Counted from the stretch's first letter, positions 1 to 5,749 are shown. The stretch: 12,417 bases of DNA from Thermoplasmata archaeon (GCA_021797265.1 JAJZZZ010000035.1:1-12417); one strand, 5' to 3'. The notes: a model not told the origin generated them from the sequence alone. Program-made: numbers and translations.

Positions 1-410
1 ATAATTTCAGATGTTATGAAGCCCTTCAGATCTGCGGTTCAAACGAGTGTATGGAAGGTGATGAGGTTGACATTGACTGCCTTTCATCTCTGTGGGCCCG
101 TAGAGATGAGGAGGATGTTATTGTTGCCTCTCATTATTCACATCTTCTGGGTGCAGATTTTGTAATAATACTTGAGAGAGATCCTGAGCTAGTTGAGAAA
201 TCGCTTCTGGCCAGAGGTTACAGTTCTGAGAAGATCTTTGAAAATATGGACTCCCTGTATTCTGATATTATTTATCAGGAGTCGCTTGATCTGCTCCCCT
301 CCATTAGAATATGCCGCATAATGAATAAAGAAGGCAAACCGGCAGAGACAGCAGAAGCCATAATGAAGGTTGCCCTCAACATATTCTCAGGAAATGCCAG
401 TAAGTTGTGA
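1..410 (+). CDS. AK6/Fap7-type adenylate kinase (NMP kinase), 5'-truncated by the window
   Basis: The frame is open from base 3 to the TGA at 408-410, giving 135 visible residues; the start lies outside the window. The visible part fits the second half of archaeal AK6/Fap7-like kinases, which are usually about 170-190 residues. It has a HYSHLL segment after a hydrophobic strand, a strand FVIIL followed by an acidic residue, then LLARGYSSEKIFEN, the typical arginine/RGYS-x-x-K-I-x-E-N lid segment. The Walker A loop would be in the missing part, so activity cannot be judged. Known for the family: ATP/AMP kinase or ATPase activity, and in eukaryotes a role in small-subunit maturation through contact with Rps14 (uS11). 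In most relatives a glycine precedes the HYSHLL histidine; here it is serine (VASHYSHLL). An internal ATG at 51 is only a codon within the frame, since conserved-looking sequence continues upstream. Confidence 0.8.
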   Translation, partial: NFRCYEALQICGSNECMEGDEVDIDCLSSLWARRDEEDVIVASHYSHLLGADFVIILERDPELVEKSLLARGYSSEKIFENMDSLYSDIIYQESLDLLPSIRICRIMNKEGKPAETAEAIMKVALNIFSGNASKL

Positions 411-417
411 GGCACAA

Positions 418-430
418 CATATATTATATC
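418..430 (+). promoter_or_regulatory. TATA-box promoter for the CDP-alcohol phosphatidyltransferase gene
   Basis: The run TATATTATA at 420-428 is centred about 27 nt upstream of the ATG at 451. This is the archaeal TATA-to-start-site distance, so transcription would begin at or next to the ATG and give a leaderless mRNA. No Shine-Dalgarno sequence precedes 451, which fits. The box lies just past the stop codon of the preceding kinase gene (410). Confidence 0.55.
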
Positions 431-450
431 AGCAATCACGATCCAATCTC

Positions 451-1065
451 ATGGTTCTGGATAGCCTCAGAGGAAGAGCAGATGGGCTGATCACATCTAT
501 GAGCAGGCCATTTATGGGAATGAATCCGAACACCATCTCCTTTCTTTCCCTTATTCTTGCTGGACTTTCCGGATTAAACATCTGGTTGGGCGGCTTATAT
601 CTTGGCCTCGCCTTCATTTTCCTTGTCCTGTCAGCCCTTTTTGATGCGGTTGATGGCAAAGTGGCGAGGATCAGAAACCTCTCCTCCCCACTGGGAGACC
701 TCGTTGATCATGTACTGGACAGGTACTCCGATATTCTGATAATGATCGGCTTCATATTCAGCTCCCCTGGATCCGAGTTTCTAGGCATAATTGCGCTTAT
801 AGGTGTCCTTATGACCTCCTATATGGGAACTCAATCCCAGGCACTGGGACTGAAAAGAAATTACTCAGGGATACTTGGCAGGGCAGACAGGCTGGCGTTC
901 ATGATGGTATTTATCCTGATTCAGTTGCTGATTCCCTTTTCCATCCGCATGCCGCTTTTCAATCTCACCCCAACAGCCATACTGCTCCTCTGGTTTGCCA
1001 TTGCAGGAAATGCCACGGCATTGCTGAGGTTCAGGGACAGTTATTCATCCCTGAAGAACTATTAG
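451..1065 (+). CDS. CDP-alcohol phosphatidyltransferase (probable archaetidylinositol-phosphate synthase type)
   Basis: 204 residues. This is an integral membrane enzyme that would transfer an alcohol phosphate head group onto CDP-archaeol, releasing CMP. The complete family signature D-x2-D-G-x2-A-R-x8-G-x3-D-x3-D is present: D65, D68, G69, A72, R73, G82, D86, D90. About six hydrophobic segments surround it (roughly residues 28-45, 48-65, 92-108, 110-125, 146-165 and 172-192). Length and layout suit the archaeal archaetidylinositol-phosphate synthase group, but the head group cannot be read from the sequence. I chose ATG 451 over the in-frame ATGs at 370 and 394: those add an unfamily-like N-terminus and overlap the previous gene, whereas 451 has a TATA box at the leaderless distance. 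Its TAG overlaps the stop codon of the convergent glmM gene by 4 nt. Confidence 0.87.
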   Translation: MVLDSLRGRADGLITSMSRPFMGMNPNTISFLSLILAGLSGLNIWLGGLYLGLAFIFLVLSALFDAVDGKVARIRNLSSPLGDLVDHVLDRYSDILIMIGFIFSSPGSEFLGIIALIGVLMTSYMGTQSQALGLKRNYSGILGRADRLAFMMVFILIQLLIPFSIRMPLFNLTPTAILLLWFAIAGNATALLRFRDSYSSLKNY

Positions 1066-2411
1066 AGAAGAGAATTGATCACTTCTGTGACCTTTTTGTT
1101 AATTTTCTCTGCCTCTTCCATGCTCCTTCCATGTCCGTAAATACGCATGATTGGTTCAGTACCTGATGCCCTGACAAGTGCCCATCCCCCATCCAGGTAT
1201 ATTTTAAGCCCATCTGTCCTGTCAACCTTCTCTGAAAGGTTCTTCTTATCCAGTTCGTGGAGGATTTTCTGGGGATCCTTCCCGGATATTCGGACGGCCG
1301 TTCTGTAAAGCCTGAAACCTGGCAGCTCGGAGACGATCCGGGACAAGGGTTTCCTTTTTTCCGCAATAAGGTTGAGCATAAGTGCAACAGTCATGGCACC
1401 GTCCCTGCAGTACTGATGGTCACCATAAATTACTCCTCCGTTCTCCTCCCCTCCAATTTTTGCATTCTTCCCAATTATTGTGCGCGAGACTATCGGGGCC
1501 CCTACCTTTGTTCTGACAAGGTTGAAGCCTTTTTCTCTGGCTATATGCTCCAAATTATCCGAGCTGCTAACTGGCGTTACCACTGTATCCCCTTTTCCCG
1601 CTATACTGGAAATAAGAATGGACAGGGACTGGTCACCATCAATGAAATTCCCCTTTTCATCTATGAAAACAGCCCTGTCTGCGTCACCGTCATGTGCTAT
1701 TCCAAGCGAAAAGTTGCCGGATTTCATAACAGATATGAGGTCTGCCAGATTTTCTGGTTTAGGCTCGGATTGCCTGGAGGTGAATTGACCATCAGGGTAG
1801 GAATTCAGCTCAACTACACTGCAGCCCAGCTCTCTGAGCATTTTAGGTGTTGTGTGGTACGCTGCCCCATTTCCGCAGTCCACAGCAACCCTGAAATTGC
1901 TGGCACGGATCCTGGCTGCATCAACCTTTGCTATTACTGAATTAATGTACAGATCTCCACCCCTAGGATCGCCTGTAACCTGGCCAACTTCATCCCACCG
2001 GCAGAGTTTCCAATTGCCTCCAGATAGTGCATCCTCTATCCTTAACTCATCTTCCTGGCGCAATTCCGTCCCATCCATGTCTATGCACTTAATGCCGTTA
2101 AATTCTGGGGGGTTATGGGATGCAGTTATCACTATTCCATATAGCCCATGAATCTTGCAATAGTACTGTACTGCCGGAGTTGGGAGTATACCAAGGTCAA
2201 TAACATTAACTCCCGTTGACAGAACCCCAGACATGACTGCAGAGAAAAGCATGTCTCCGGTGTCTCTTGTATCTCTACCCATTGCAACTGTTTTTGTGCC
2301 AAAAATAGTAGCAGAAGCCCTGCCAACATTCAGGGCAAAATCTGACGTAAGATCTCTGTTCGGTGTCCCGCGTATTCCATTTGTGCCAAACAGCTTTCTC
2401 TCTCTTTGCAT
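1062..2411 (-). CDS. glmM: Phosphoglucosamine mutase / phosphomannomutase family phosphohexomutase (archaeal GlmM type)
   Basis: 449 residues, the full length for an alpha-D-phosphohexomutase. It should move phosphate between C6 and C1 of a hexose phosphate, probably glucosamine and/or glucose or mannose, feeding UDP-sugar or GDP-sugar synthesis for glycans and lipids. All four active-site loops are visible: phosphoserine loop TASHNPPEFNG with S98; metal loop DGDADR at 241-246; sugar-selectivity loop GGEENGG at 320-326; phosphate-binding loop RASGTEP at 414-420. The N-terminal LFGTNGIRGT is typical of the archaeal GlmM group. Substrate preference is uncertain because archaeal members are often promiscuous. 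No ribosome site precedes the ATG, but a TATA-like box lies 26 nt upstream, implying a leaderless mRNA. The gene converges on the lipid-synthesis gene with overlapping stop codons. Confidence 0.88.
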   Translation of the reverse strand: MQRERKLFGTNGIRGTPNRDLTSDFALNVGRASATIFGTKTVAMGRDTRDTGDMLFSAVMSGVLSTGVNVIDLGILPTPAVQYYCKIHGLYGIVITASHNPPEFNGIKCIDMDGTELRQEDELRIEDALSGGNWKLCRWDEVGQVTGDPRGGDLYINSVIAKVDAARIRASNFRVAVDCGNGAAYHTTPKMLRELGCSVVELNSYPDGQFTSRQSEPKPENLADLISVMKSGNFSLGIAHDGDADRAVFIDEKGNFIDGDQSLSILISSIAGKGDTVVTPVSSSDNLEHIAREKGFNLVRTKVGAPIVSRTIIGKNAKIGGEENGGVIYGDHQYCRDGAMTVALMLNLIAEKRKPLSRIVSELPGFRLYRTAVRISGKDPQKILHELDKKNLSEKVDRTDGLKIYLDGGWALVRASGTEPIMRIYGHGRSMEEAEKINKKVTEVINSLL

Positions 2412-2432
2412 AGTTTTTATAATGGTAGCCCC

Positions 2433-2441
2433 GTATTTATC
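2433..2441 (-). promoter_or_regulatory. TATA-like promoter element for glmM
   Basis: On the minus strand GATAAATAC is centred about 26 nt before the ATG at 2411, the spacing expected for an archaeal leaderless transcript. A second AT-rich run, TTATAAAA, sits too close to the ATG (about 13 nt) to be the box for this start codon. The 74-nt gap after the upstream glycosyltransferase gene supports a separate promoter. Confidence 0.4.
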
Positions 2442-2485
2442 ATTATAGTGGGATTTCTTCTCCCCTTTTCTCAGAAACCTTCAAA

Positions 2486-3580
2486 TCATGGGTCCTCGGT
2501 CCTGTCCAGCGGATACTCCCTTCCCCTCCATACTATAGATTTCATTCTTCCACCCTTTACAAGGTTGTAGAAATACACAAAAGGTATCATGAACTGTATT
2601 AGGAATCCACTTTTCCAGTGTTTTCCTGATCTTTTGGAAGATCTAATGGCATTTATGACAGCTGGAAGGAACAGGATAAGTACCGGGTAGAAGGGCCAGA
2701 AGATAACTATCAGGATTATTGCTGACAGGAACTCAAATATCGTTGCACCATAGAAAAGAACGCCATAACCAAGGACTTTCCTGGTTGCATATATGGATAG
2801 CGCAGTCTGCCTGTTGGCCCATTCGATAAATGTATTAAAGTCATCCGGAGACTTTACAAGTGGAGCTGCCTCGGGAACATATGCTATTTTCAGGCCATAT
2901 TTGCGGCATATCTTGGTAATTGCAATGTCATCTGAAACATAGGAACTGAAAAATTCCAGATCCTTTCCAGTTAGCAGTTCAGATCTGAATGCGAGCGAGC
3001 CTCCCCATCCAAACCTTGTCAGAGTAGACTGCATCATTCCCAGCCCAACATAACCCCATACCATCTTTACCTTAGACCAGAAACCACCCACAGGATCGAA
3101 GAAAGGGAATGTTGTTGATATTCCAACCCTGTTATCTCTGAGAGGTGCAATTAATACTGAAAGCCAATTGTCAGATACAACCGTATCGGAATCCACTATT
3201 ACAGTTACTTTATGTGATGAATGGTCCTCTTCTATAGCGGAAACGATTGCATTCACTTTTCCACTTCCATTTCCCGAATGTGATACAATATGCTCAATTC
3301 CGGCTTCATTGAGAAATGGAACAGCAGGGTCATCCTCAGAATCCACAACTGCAAGGAGCCTGAAATCACCATGCTTCTGGTTTTTCAACGAGAGGATGTT
3401 GTTCTCCATCCCATGATCTATACCTCTGCAGGGCAGTATAACAAGAACAGGGGTTTTTGTATCATTACCAAAGTTTTCGCTGTGGCCGCGAACTAAAGAA
3501 ATGTAAAGAAGACCGGCAAAGATGAGAATGTTAAGAGGAATAAAAAAGTAAAACAGAAAATCGTCAATAAGAGGGGACAT
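2486..3580 (-). CDS. Membrane-associated family 2 glycosyltransferase, ceramide-glucosyltransferase-like (GT21-like)
   Basis: 364 residues. One N-terminal membrane helix (about 8-30) is followed by a cytosolic GT-A domain. The nucleotide-sugar/metal motif VDSD is at 129-132. The acceptor-loop block FGWGGSLAFRS is at 190-200, the catalytic-acid motif SDD at 216-218, and a W-x2-R-Q motif at 254-258. Two or three hydrophobic segments follow (about 272-310 and 326-341), ending in a WRGREY block. The GWGGSLAFR and SDD blocks resemble ceramide-glucosyltransferase-like proteins. The enzyme probably transfers a sugar to a lipid or membrane-bound acceptor; donor and acceptor are unknown. It starts 2 nt after the aEF1B stop codon and has no ribosome site of its own, so it is probably translated by coupling in the zinc-ribbon - aEF1B operon. 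There is no obvious functional link to those partners. Confidence 0.82.
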   Translation of the reverse strand: MSPLIDDFLFYFFIPLNILIFAGLLYISLVRGHSENFGNDTKTPVLVILPCRGIDHGMENNILSLKNQKHGDFRLLAVVDSEDDPAVPFLNEAGIEHIVSHSGNGSGKVNAIVSAIEEDHSSHKVTVIVDSDTVVSDNWLSVLIAPLRDNRVGISTTFPFFDPVGGFWSKVKMVWGYVGLGMMQSTLTRFGWGGSLAFRSELLTGKDLEFFSSYVSDDIAITKICRKYGLKIAYVPEAAPLVKSPDDFNTFIEWANRQTALSIYATRKVLGYGVLFYGATIFEFLSAIILIVIFWPFYPVLILFLPAVINAIRSSKRSGKHWKSGFLIQFMIPFVYFYNLVKGGRMKSIVWRGREYPLDRTEDP

Positions 3581-3582
3581 GC

Positions 3583-3858
3583 CTAAACAAGGGTCATATC
3601 CTCTGTATCTACCTGCCCTACACCCTCAATCCCACTGAGGGCTGCCTCTACACTGTCAATTTTCCCCTCTTCATCCGGGATAATTATTTCAAGCCTGACT
3701 GCCTTGAGACCGAAGGCGACCTCCTGAACCTCCAATTTATTCAGGGTGCATTTTCCCTTCAGCTTTTCCCTCGCAGCACTCATGATGGTATTTATATCCC
3801 TGTCTGCATCCTCAGGCAGAATGCGCATTACGACAGCTACGTCTCCCACTGTTTTCAC
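3583..3858 (-). CDS. Archaeal translation elongation factor 1-beta (aEF1B)
   Basis: 91 residues, the normal length for archaeal EF-1 beta, which equals the C-terminal exchange domain of eukaryotic eEF1B-alpha. It would reload aEF-1 alpha with GTP after aminoacyl-tRNA delivery. Family features are visible: V-A-V-V-M-R-I-L-P near the start, the block EVAFGLKAVRLEIIIPDEEG at 46-65, and the end GIEGVGQVDTEDMTLV, where DTEDMTLV matches the usual terminal strand. The start codon is GTG and directly abuts the TAG of the zinc-ribbon gene. The next downstream gene begins 2 nt after its stop, so all three are very likely one transcript. The zinc-ribbon - aEF1B pairing is a recurrent archaeal arrangement. 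Confidence 0.9.
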   Translation of the reverse strand: MKTVGDVAVVMRILPEDADRDINTIMSAAREKLKGKCTLNKLEVQEVAFGLKAVRLEIIIPDEEGKIDSVEAALSGIEGVGQVDTEDMTLV

Positions 3859-4026
3859 CTAAGGCCCAACAAAGGAGCACTTGTTGCAGGTATATCTTGT
3901 AGAATGTTCCCTGCAATTCTTGCATCTGCCAATCAGTTCTTCCCCACACTGGGGGCATTCGAATATTGAATATCCTGGATCAACCAGGCCGACGCCGCAC
4001 GATGAACAGTTTTCCTTGTATCTCAT
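3859..4026 (-). CDS. Small double zinc-ribbon protein (HVO_2753-like) upstream of aEF1B
   Basis: 55 residues from ATG 4026, containing four C-x2-C pairs: CSSC (7-10), CPQC (24-27), CKNC (35-38) and CNKC (47-50), enough for two zinc sites, followed by a final FVGP. This matches the small archaeal zinc-finger family represented by Haloferax HVO_2753, which commonly sits beside aEF1B. Its molecular role is unknown; context suggests translation or RNA binding. An in-frame GTG at 4041 would add five residues, but it lies inside the ribosome-site sequence AGGTGA (4038-4043, minus strand), so ATG 4026 is preferred. The spacing of 11 nt from that site is a little long, so the GTG start is not fully excluded. 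It is the first gene of the operon zinc ribbon - aEF1B - glycosyltransferase. Confidence 0.82.
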   Translation of the reverse strand: MRYKENCSSCGVGLVDPGYSIFECPQCGEELIGRCKNCREHSTRYTCNKCSFVGP

Positions 4027-4037
4027 AAATTCACTTC

Positions 4038-4043
4038 TCACCT
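4038..4043 (-). promoter_or_regulatory. Shine-Dalgarno site of the zinc-ribbon gene
   Basis: Minus-strand AGGTGA lies 11 nt before ATG 4026 and overlaps the alternative GTG start at 4041. Its position is the main reason for choosing the ATG. Confidence 0.45.
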
Positions 4044-4046
4044 GTA

Positions 4047-4143
4047 AATATCCGCCATTTCAAGATGAAACAACAGTTTGCTGACATTTCACATGGATAT
4101 ATAATCTTTTCAAGAATTATTGCTGCCGCATATTGCGGATATT
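4047..4143. repeat. 9-bp inverted repeat flanking the zinc-ribbon operon promoter, with a nested 13-nt palindrome and TATTGC repeats
   Basis: AATATCCGC at 4047-4055 is the exact reverse complement of GCGGATATT at 4135-4143, with 79 nt between. The right arm overlaps a short palindrome, CCGCA-TAT-TGCGG, at 4126-4138. The hexamer TATTGC also occurs three times within 28 nt, at 4118, 4131 and 4140. The left arm sits just upstream of the ribosome site and the right arm just past the stop codon of the 129-residue gene. A regulatory or protein-binding role is possible but unproven. Confidence 0.4.
4096..4106 (-). promoter_or_regulatory. Probable TATA box for the zinc-ribbon - aEF1B - glycosyltransferase operon
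   Basis: Minus-strand GATTATATATCC is the best TATA-like element in the 126-nt gap upstream of the operon. A start site about 26 nt downstream (near 4075) would leave a leader of about 50 nt carrying the AGGTGA ribosome site. A weaker box, GATATTTA, lies nearer the ATG (about 22 nt) and is an alternative. Confidence 0.4.
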
Positions 4144-4152
4144 GCTGGGCAA

Positions 4153-4542
4153 CTATTTTCTGCCTTTCTCCAGCTCTGCCCATTTTTTCTCCAGCTGAAG
4201 CTTTAGTGCCTCCGGCTTCTTCGCCTTTTCATCGGAAGACCTCAACTCCTCTGGTATTCTCAGGCCCTCCTGAACATCATATTTGAAATTGATTATAGAG
4301 GACTGGGAAAGTTTGTATTTCTTTGAAAGATCTGAAATTCTTCCGTCAATTGTCTGGAGTATATCTTTCATTGCGCCATATTCCATGTTCTCCTGGATAA
4401 TGCGCATGATGGTGTCCTTGAGGGATTCTCCATCTCTCTGCAACAGGCTTATGGCTAAAAATTCTGATTTTGTAAGCTCAAGAGAGTAAGTCTCCTGACC
4501 ATTATCTTCCTGATCCTCATCAGGTATTTCATCTTCGGGCAT
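4153..4542 (-). CDS. Unrecognised 129-residue protein with ribbon-helix-helix-like N-terminus; candidate ParR-like partner of the actin ATPase
   Basis: I do not recognise this protein by name. Residues 1-17 are a very acidic tail. Residues 19-53 read as a short strand (YSLELT), a helix, a turn at G38 and a second helix (GESLKDTIMRIIQEN). That is the beta-alpha-alpha pattern of ribbon-helix-helix DNA-binding proteins, including the G-E-S-x3-I-x-R-I-I signature seen in VapB/CopG-like proteins. Residues 69-93 (around LSKKYKLSQSSIINFK) could alternatively form a helix-turn-helix. The C-terminus (104-129) is charged and probably helical or coiled-coil. It starts at ATG 4542, 6 nt after an AGGATGA ribosome site (4549-4555), 71 nt downstream of the ParM-like actin gene in the same direction. 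ParR of type II plasmid partition is also a small ribbon-helix-helix protein encoded just after parM. That parallel is inference; the gene itself is clearly real. Confidence 0.8.
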   Translation of the reverse strand: MPEDEIPDEDQEDNGQETYSLELTKSEFLAISLLQRDGESLKDTIMRIIQENMEYGAMKDILQTIDGRISDLSKKYKLSQSSIINFKYDVQEGLRIPEELRSSDEKAKKPEALKLQLEKKWAELEKGRK

Positions 4543-4588
4543 TTTGGTTCATCCTAATCTATGGCGACCAGAATGCATACAGGAGACA

Positions 4589-4604
4589 TATAAAAAAATA
4601 TATG
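4589..4604 (-). promoter_or_regulatory. AT-rich element after the actin gene: T7 terminator and/or TATA box of the 129-residue gene
   Basis: Minus-strand CATATATTTTTTTATAT lies 10-25 nt past the actin stop codon. The run of seven T (4592-4598) is a typical archaeal oligo-T terminator. The same stretch can act as a TATA element: a start site near 4571 would give the 129-residue gene a short leader with its AGGATGA ribosome site. Both readings may hold, so actin and the small gene may be transcribed partly together and partly apart. Confidence 0.35.
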
Positions 4605-4613
4605 CTAACCAGG

Positions 4614-5594
4614 TCAGTTTGAAGACCTGGCTGCAGCATCTCTGTATCCCAGGGCATTGGCGAACTGAATATCCTCCTGCGGTATCTTCACCATCGCACC
4701 TGGAGCAAGTTTCTCTAGCCTGTCACCAATAAGGGATGAACCTCCACCTACAGGTATCAGGGCGGTTATTCTGTCCAGTTCCTCCCTGAGGTTCTCCCTA
4801 AGTTTGTCCAGGATCCTGTTAGCGAGGTTAGCCATTATAGGTTCAGAAACCTTTGGCCCCCCTACTTCACGCTGCTTGAAGAGAACTGTCTGGCTGATTG
4901 CTTCCCTTGCCACATCGTTCGGCACAATAAACCCGGTTTCCTTTGCGATGGCCTTTGAAATGCCAGATACGAGGTCACCCACTCCTGCCTGAATACTGAA
5001 TGACATTTCAACAACCGGCTCCATGTTCTTCAGGTTTACAGTAAGAACATCAGTCGTCCTTGAACCTATATCCACGACCACGCCGTATCCGTACTGTGCC
5101 TTTAGCATGCCTTTGTCCAGAAGGTACAGGGCTGCCCCTACTCCCTGGGGCCTCATTATCAGTTTGGTTATGTTGAATGTCCGTGTTTCGCCGGCCACTG
5201 ACTTTATGGTGAACTCCTTTCCCTGTAGGTATTCCTTTGCTGCATTCAGTTCATGTTCAAATGTACCAAGAGGAGTTCCGCTTCCCAGAACTACTTCGGC
5301 CTTGTTTCCGTCCTTTCCTGCGCCGCTCATCCATAGAGCACCAGCGAGTAGTGGCAGAGAATCAGGATCAGAAAGCCTTCCGTCTCCCTGTGGTTCCCTT
5401 ACACCTGCACCGGTTGCATCATCGCCGAAGAAGAACGGATCGCTGTCATTTATTGTGAGGATTGTAGAAGATCCTCCGATTCCCCAGTTCTTCGCCTCTG
5501 TAGCTGCCCATCTGGATGGAAATTTTGCTCTTCCAGAGTCTGGGCCCACAACTTTTGTGTCACCATATCCCAAGTCTACTCCCAATACTATCAA
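4614..5594 (-). CDS. Actin-like ATPase, ParM/Ta0583 family
   Basis: 326 residues. The protein strongly resembles the T. acidophilum actin homologue Ta0583, an ATP-binding, filament-forming protein structurally closest to plasmid ParM. Actin-fold motifs appear in order: phosphate-1 loop VDLGYGDTK at 6-14; the Ta0583-like blocks FPSRWA at 25-30 and GSGTPLGTF at 104-112; phosphate-2 loop DIGSRTTD at 175-182; adenosine motif PVGGGSSLIG at 281-290; and FANALGYRDAA near the end. The start is TTG at 5594: the codon just upstream is a stop, and a strong GAGGTGA site lies 4 nt before the TTG. Polymer-based DNA segregation or cytoskeletal function is an inference from the family. The gene after it encodes a small putative DNA-binding protein, and the region before it is rich in palindromes, as in parC-parM-parR loci. 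I see no sign of truncation. Confidence 0.93.
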   Translation of the reverse strand: MIVLGVDLGYGDTKVVGPDSGRAKFPSRWAATEAKNWGIGGSSTILTINDSDPFFFGDDATGAGVREPQGDGRLSDPDSLPLLAGALWMSGAGKDGNKAEVVLGSGTPLGTFEHELNAAKEYLQGKEFTIKSVAGETRTFNITKLIMRPQGVGAALYLLDKGMLKAQYGYGVVVDIGSRTTDVLTVNLKNMEPVVEMSFSIQAGVGDLVSGISKAIAKETGFIVPNDVAREAISQTVLFKQREVGGPKVSEPIMANLANRILDKLRENLREELDRITALIPVGGGSSLIGDRLEKLAPGAMVKIPQEDIQFANALGYRDAAARSSN

Positions 5595-5598
5595 TTAT

Positions 5599-5605
5599 TC
5601 ACCTC
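5599..5605 (-). promoter_or_regulatory. Strong Shine-Dalgarno site fixing the TTG start of the actin-like gene
   Basis: Minus-strand GAGGTGA is a long match to the archaeal 16S anti-SD and lies 4 nt before the TTG at 5594. No ATG or GTG is available upstream in frame, because TAA immediately precedes the TTG. Confidence 0.75.
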
Positions 5606-5612
5606 TCGTGAA

Positions 5613-5625
5613 AGCGTCAGACGCT
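5613..5625. repeat. 13-nt perfect palindrome upstream of the actin-like gene
   Basis: AGCGTC-A-GACGCT has six-base arms around a single central base. It lies 19-31 nt before the TTG start. In the actin transcript it could form a GC-rich hairpin just upstream of the ribosome site, or it could be a dimeric protein-binding site. The half-site AGCG/CGCT recurs in the palindrome at 5738-5749. Confidence 0.6.
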
Positions 5626-5655
5626 ACCACATTGTTTTCCCAGCCCTACACTTTT

Positions 5656-5688
5656 CATAGTGCATACTATGGTTTACACTGTGGTAAA
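5656..5688. repeat. Two adjacent inverted repeats in the actin-like gene leader
   Basis: CATAGT-gcat-ACTATG (5656-5671) is followed one base later by TTTAC-actgtg-GTAAA (5673-5688). In addition, GTTTACAC at 5672-5679 pairs perfectly with GTGTAAAC at 5703-5710, so the second element has two possible partners. If the TATA box at 5711-5720 is used, both would lie at the start of the actin mRNA leader. They could be operators, RNA structures or part of a centromere-like site. Confidence 0.5.
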
Positions 5689-5710
5689 GTATCCCATTGA
5701 TTGTGTAAAC

Positions 5711-5720
5711 TATATTTAAA
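5711..5720 (-). promoter_or_regulatory. Probable TATA box of the actin-like gene
   Basis: Minus-strand TTTAAATATA is the best TATA element upstream of the actin gene. A start near 5690 would give a leader of about 95 nt containing the palindromes and the GAGGTGA site. This is unlike the leaderless genes in this window and suggests leader-based or operator-based control. Confidence 0.45.
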
Positions 5721-5737
5721 TTTTTTCTATTTGACAA

Positions 5738-5749
5738 AGCGATTTCGCT
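5738..5749. repeat. 12-nt inverted repeat between the divergent promoters
   Basis: AGCGA-TT-TCGCT lies upstream of the actin TATA box and between the actin and prpD promoters. It shares the AGCG...CGCT half-sites of the palindrome at 5613-5625, but with a central gap of four bases instead of five. It could be a regulator site for either direction. Apart from this and the other elements listed here, I see no gene or RNA in 5595-5878. Confidence 0.4.

Noticed and set aside
370..450. N-terminal extension of the CDP-alcohol transferase from ATG 370 or 394
   Set aside because: The extra residues are not like the family, they overlap the kinase gene, and the TATA box at 420-428 would fall inside the coding region.
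1257..1940. 227-residue plus-strand open frame
   Set aside because: It lies wholly antisense to glmM, whose four catalytic loops are intact; the antisense translation has no recognisable family features.
4126..4138. CCGCA-TAT-TGCGG hairpin as an intrinsic terminator of the 129-residue gene
   Set aside because: No T run follows it on the minus strand, and the stem has only five pairs.
4153..4542. VapB-type antitoxin of a toxin-antitoxin pair
   Set aside because: The GES...I-x-R-I-I motif resembles VapB, but no PIN-domain or other toxin gene is adjacent; its neighbours are the actin and the zinc-ribbon operon.
5023..5700. 225-residue plus-strand open frame reaching into the divergent intergenic region
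   Set aside because: It is antisense to the actin-like gene and its translation is low-complexity Ser/Pro/Thr-rich, as expected of a shadow frame.
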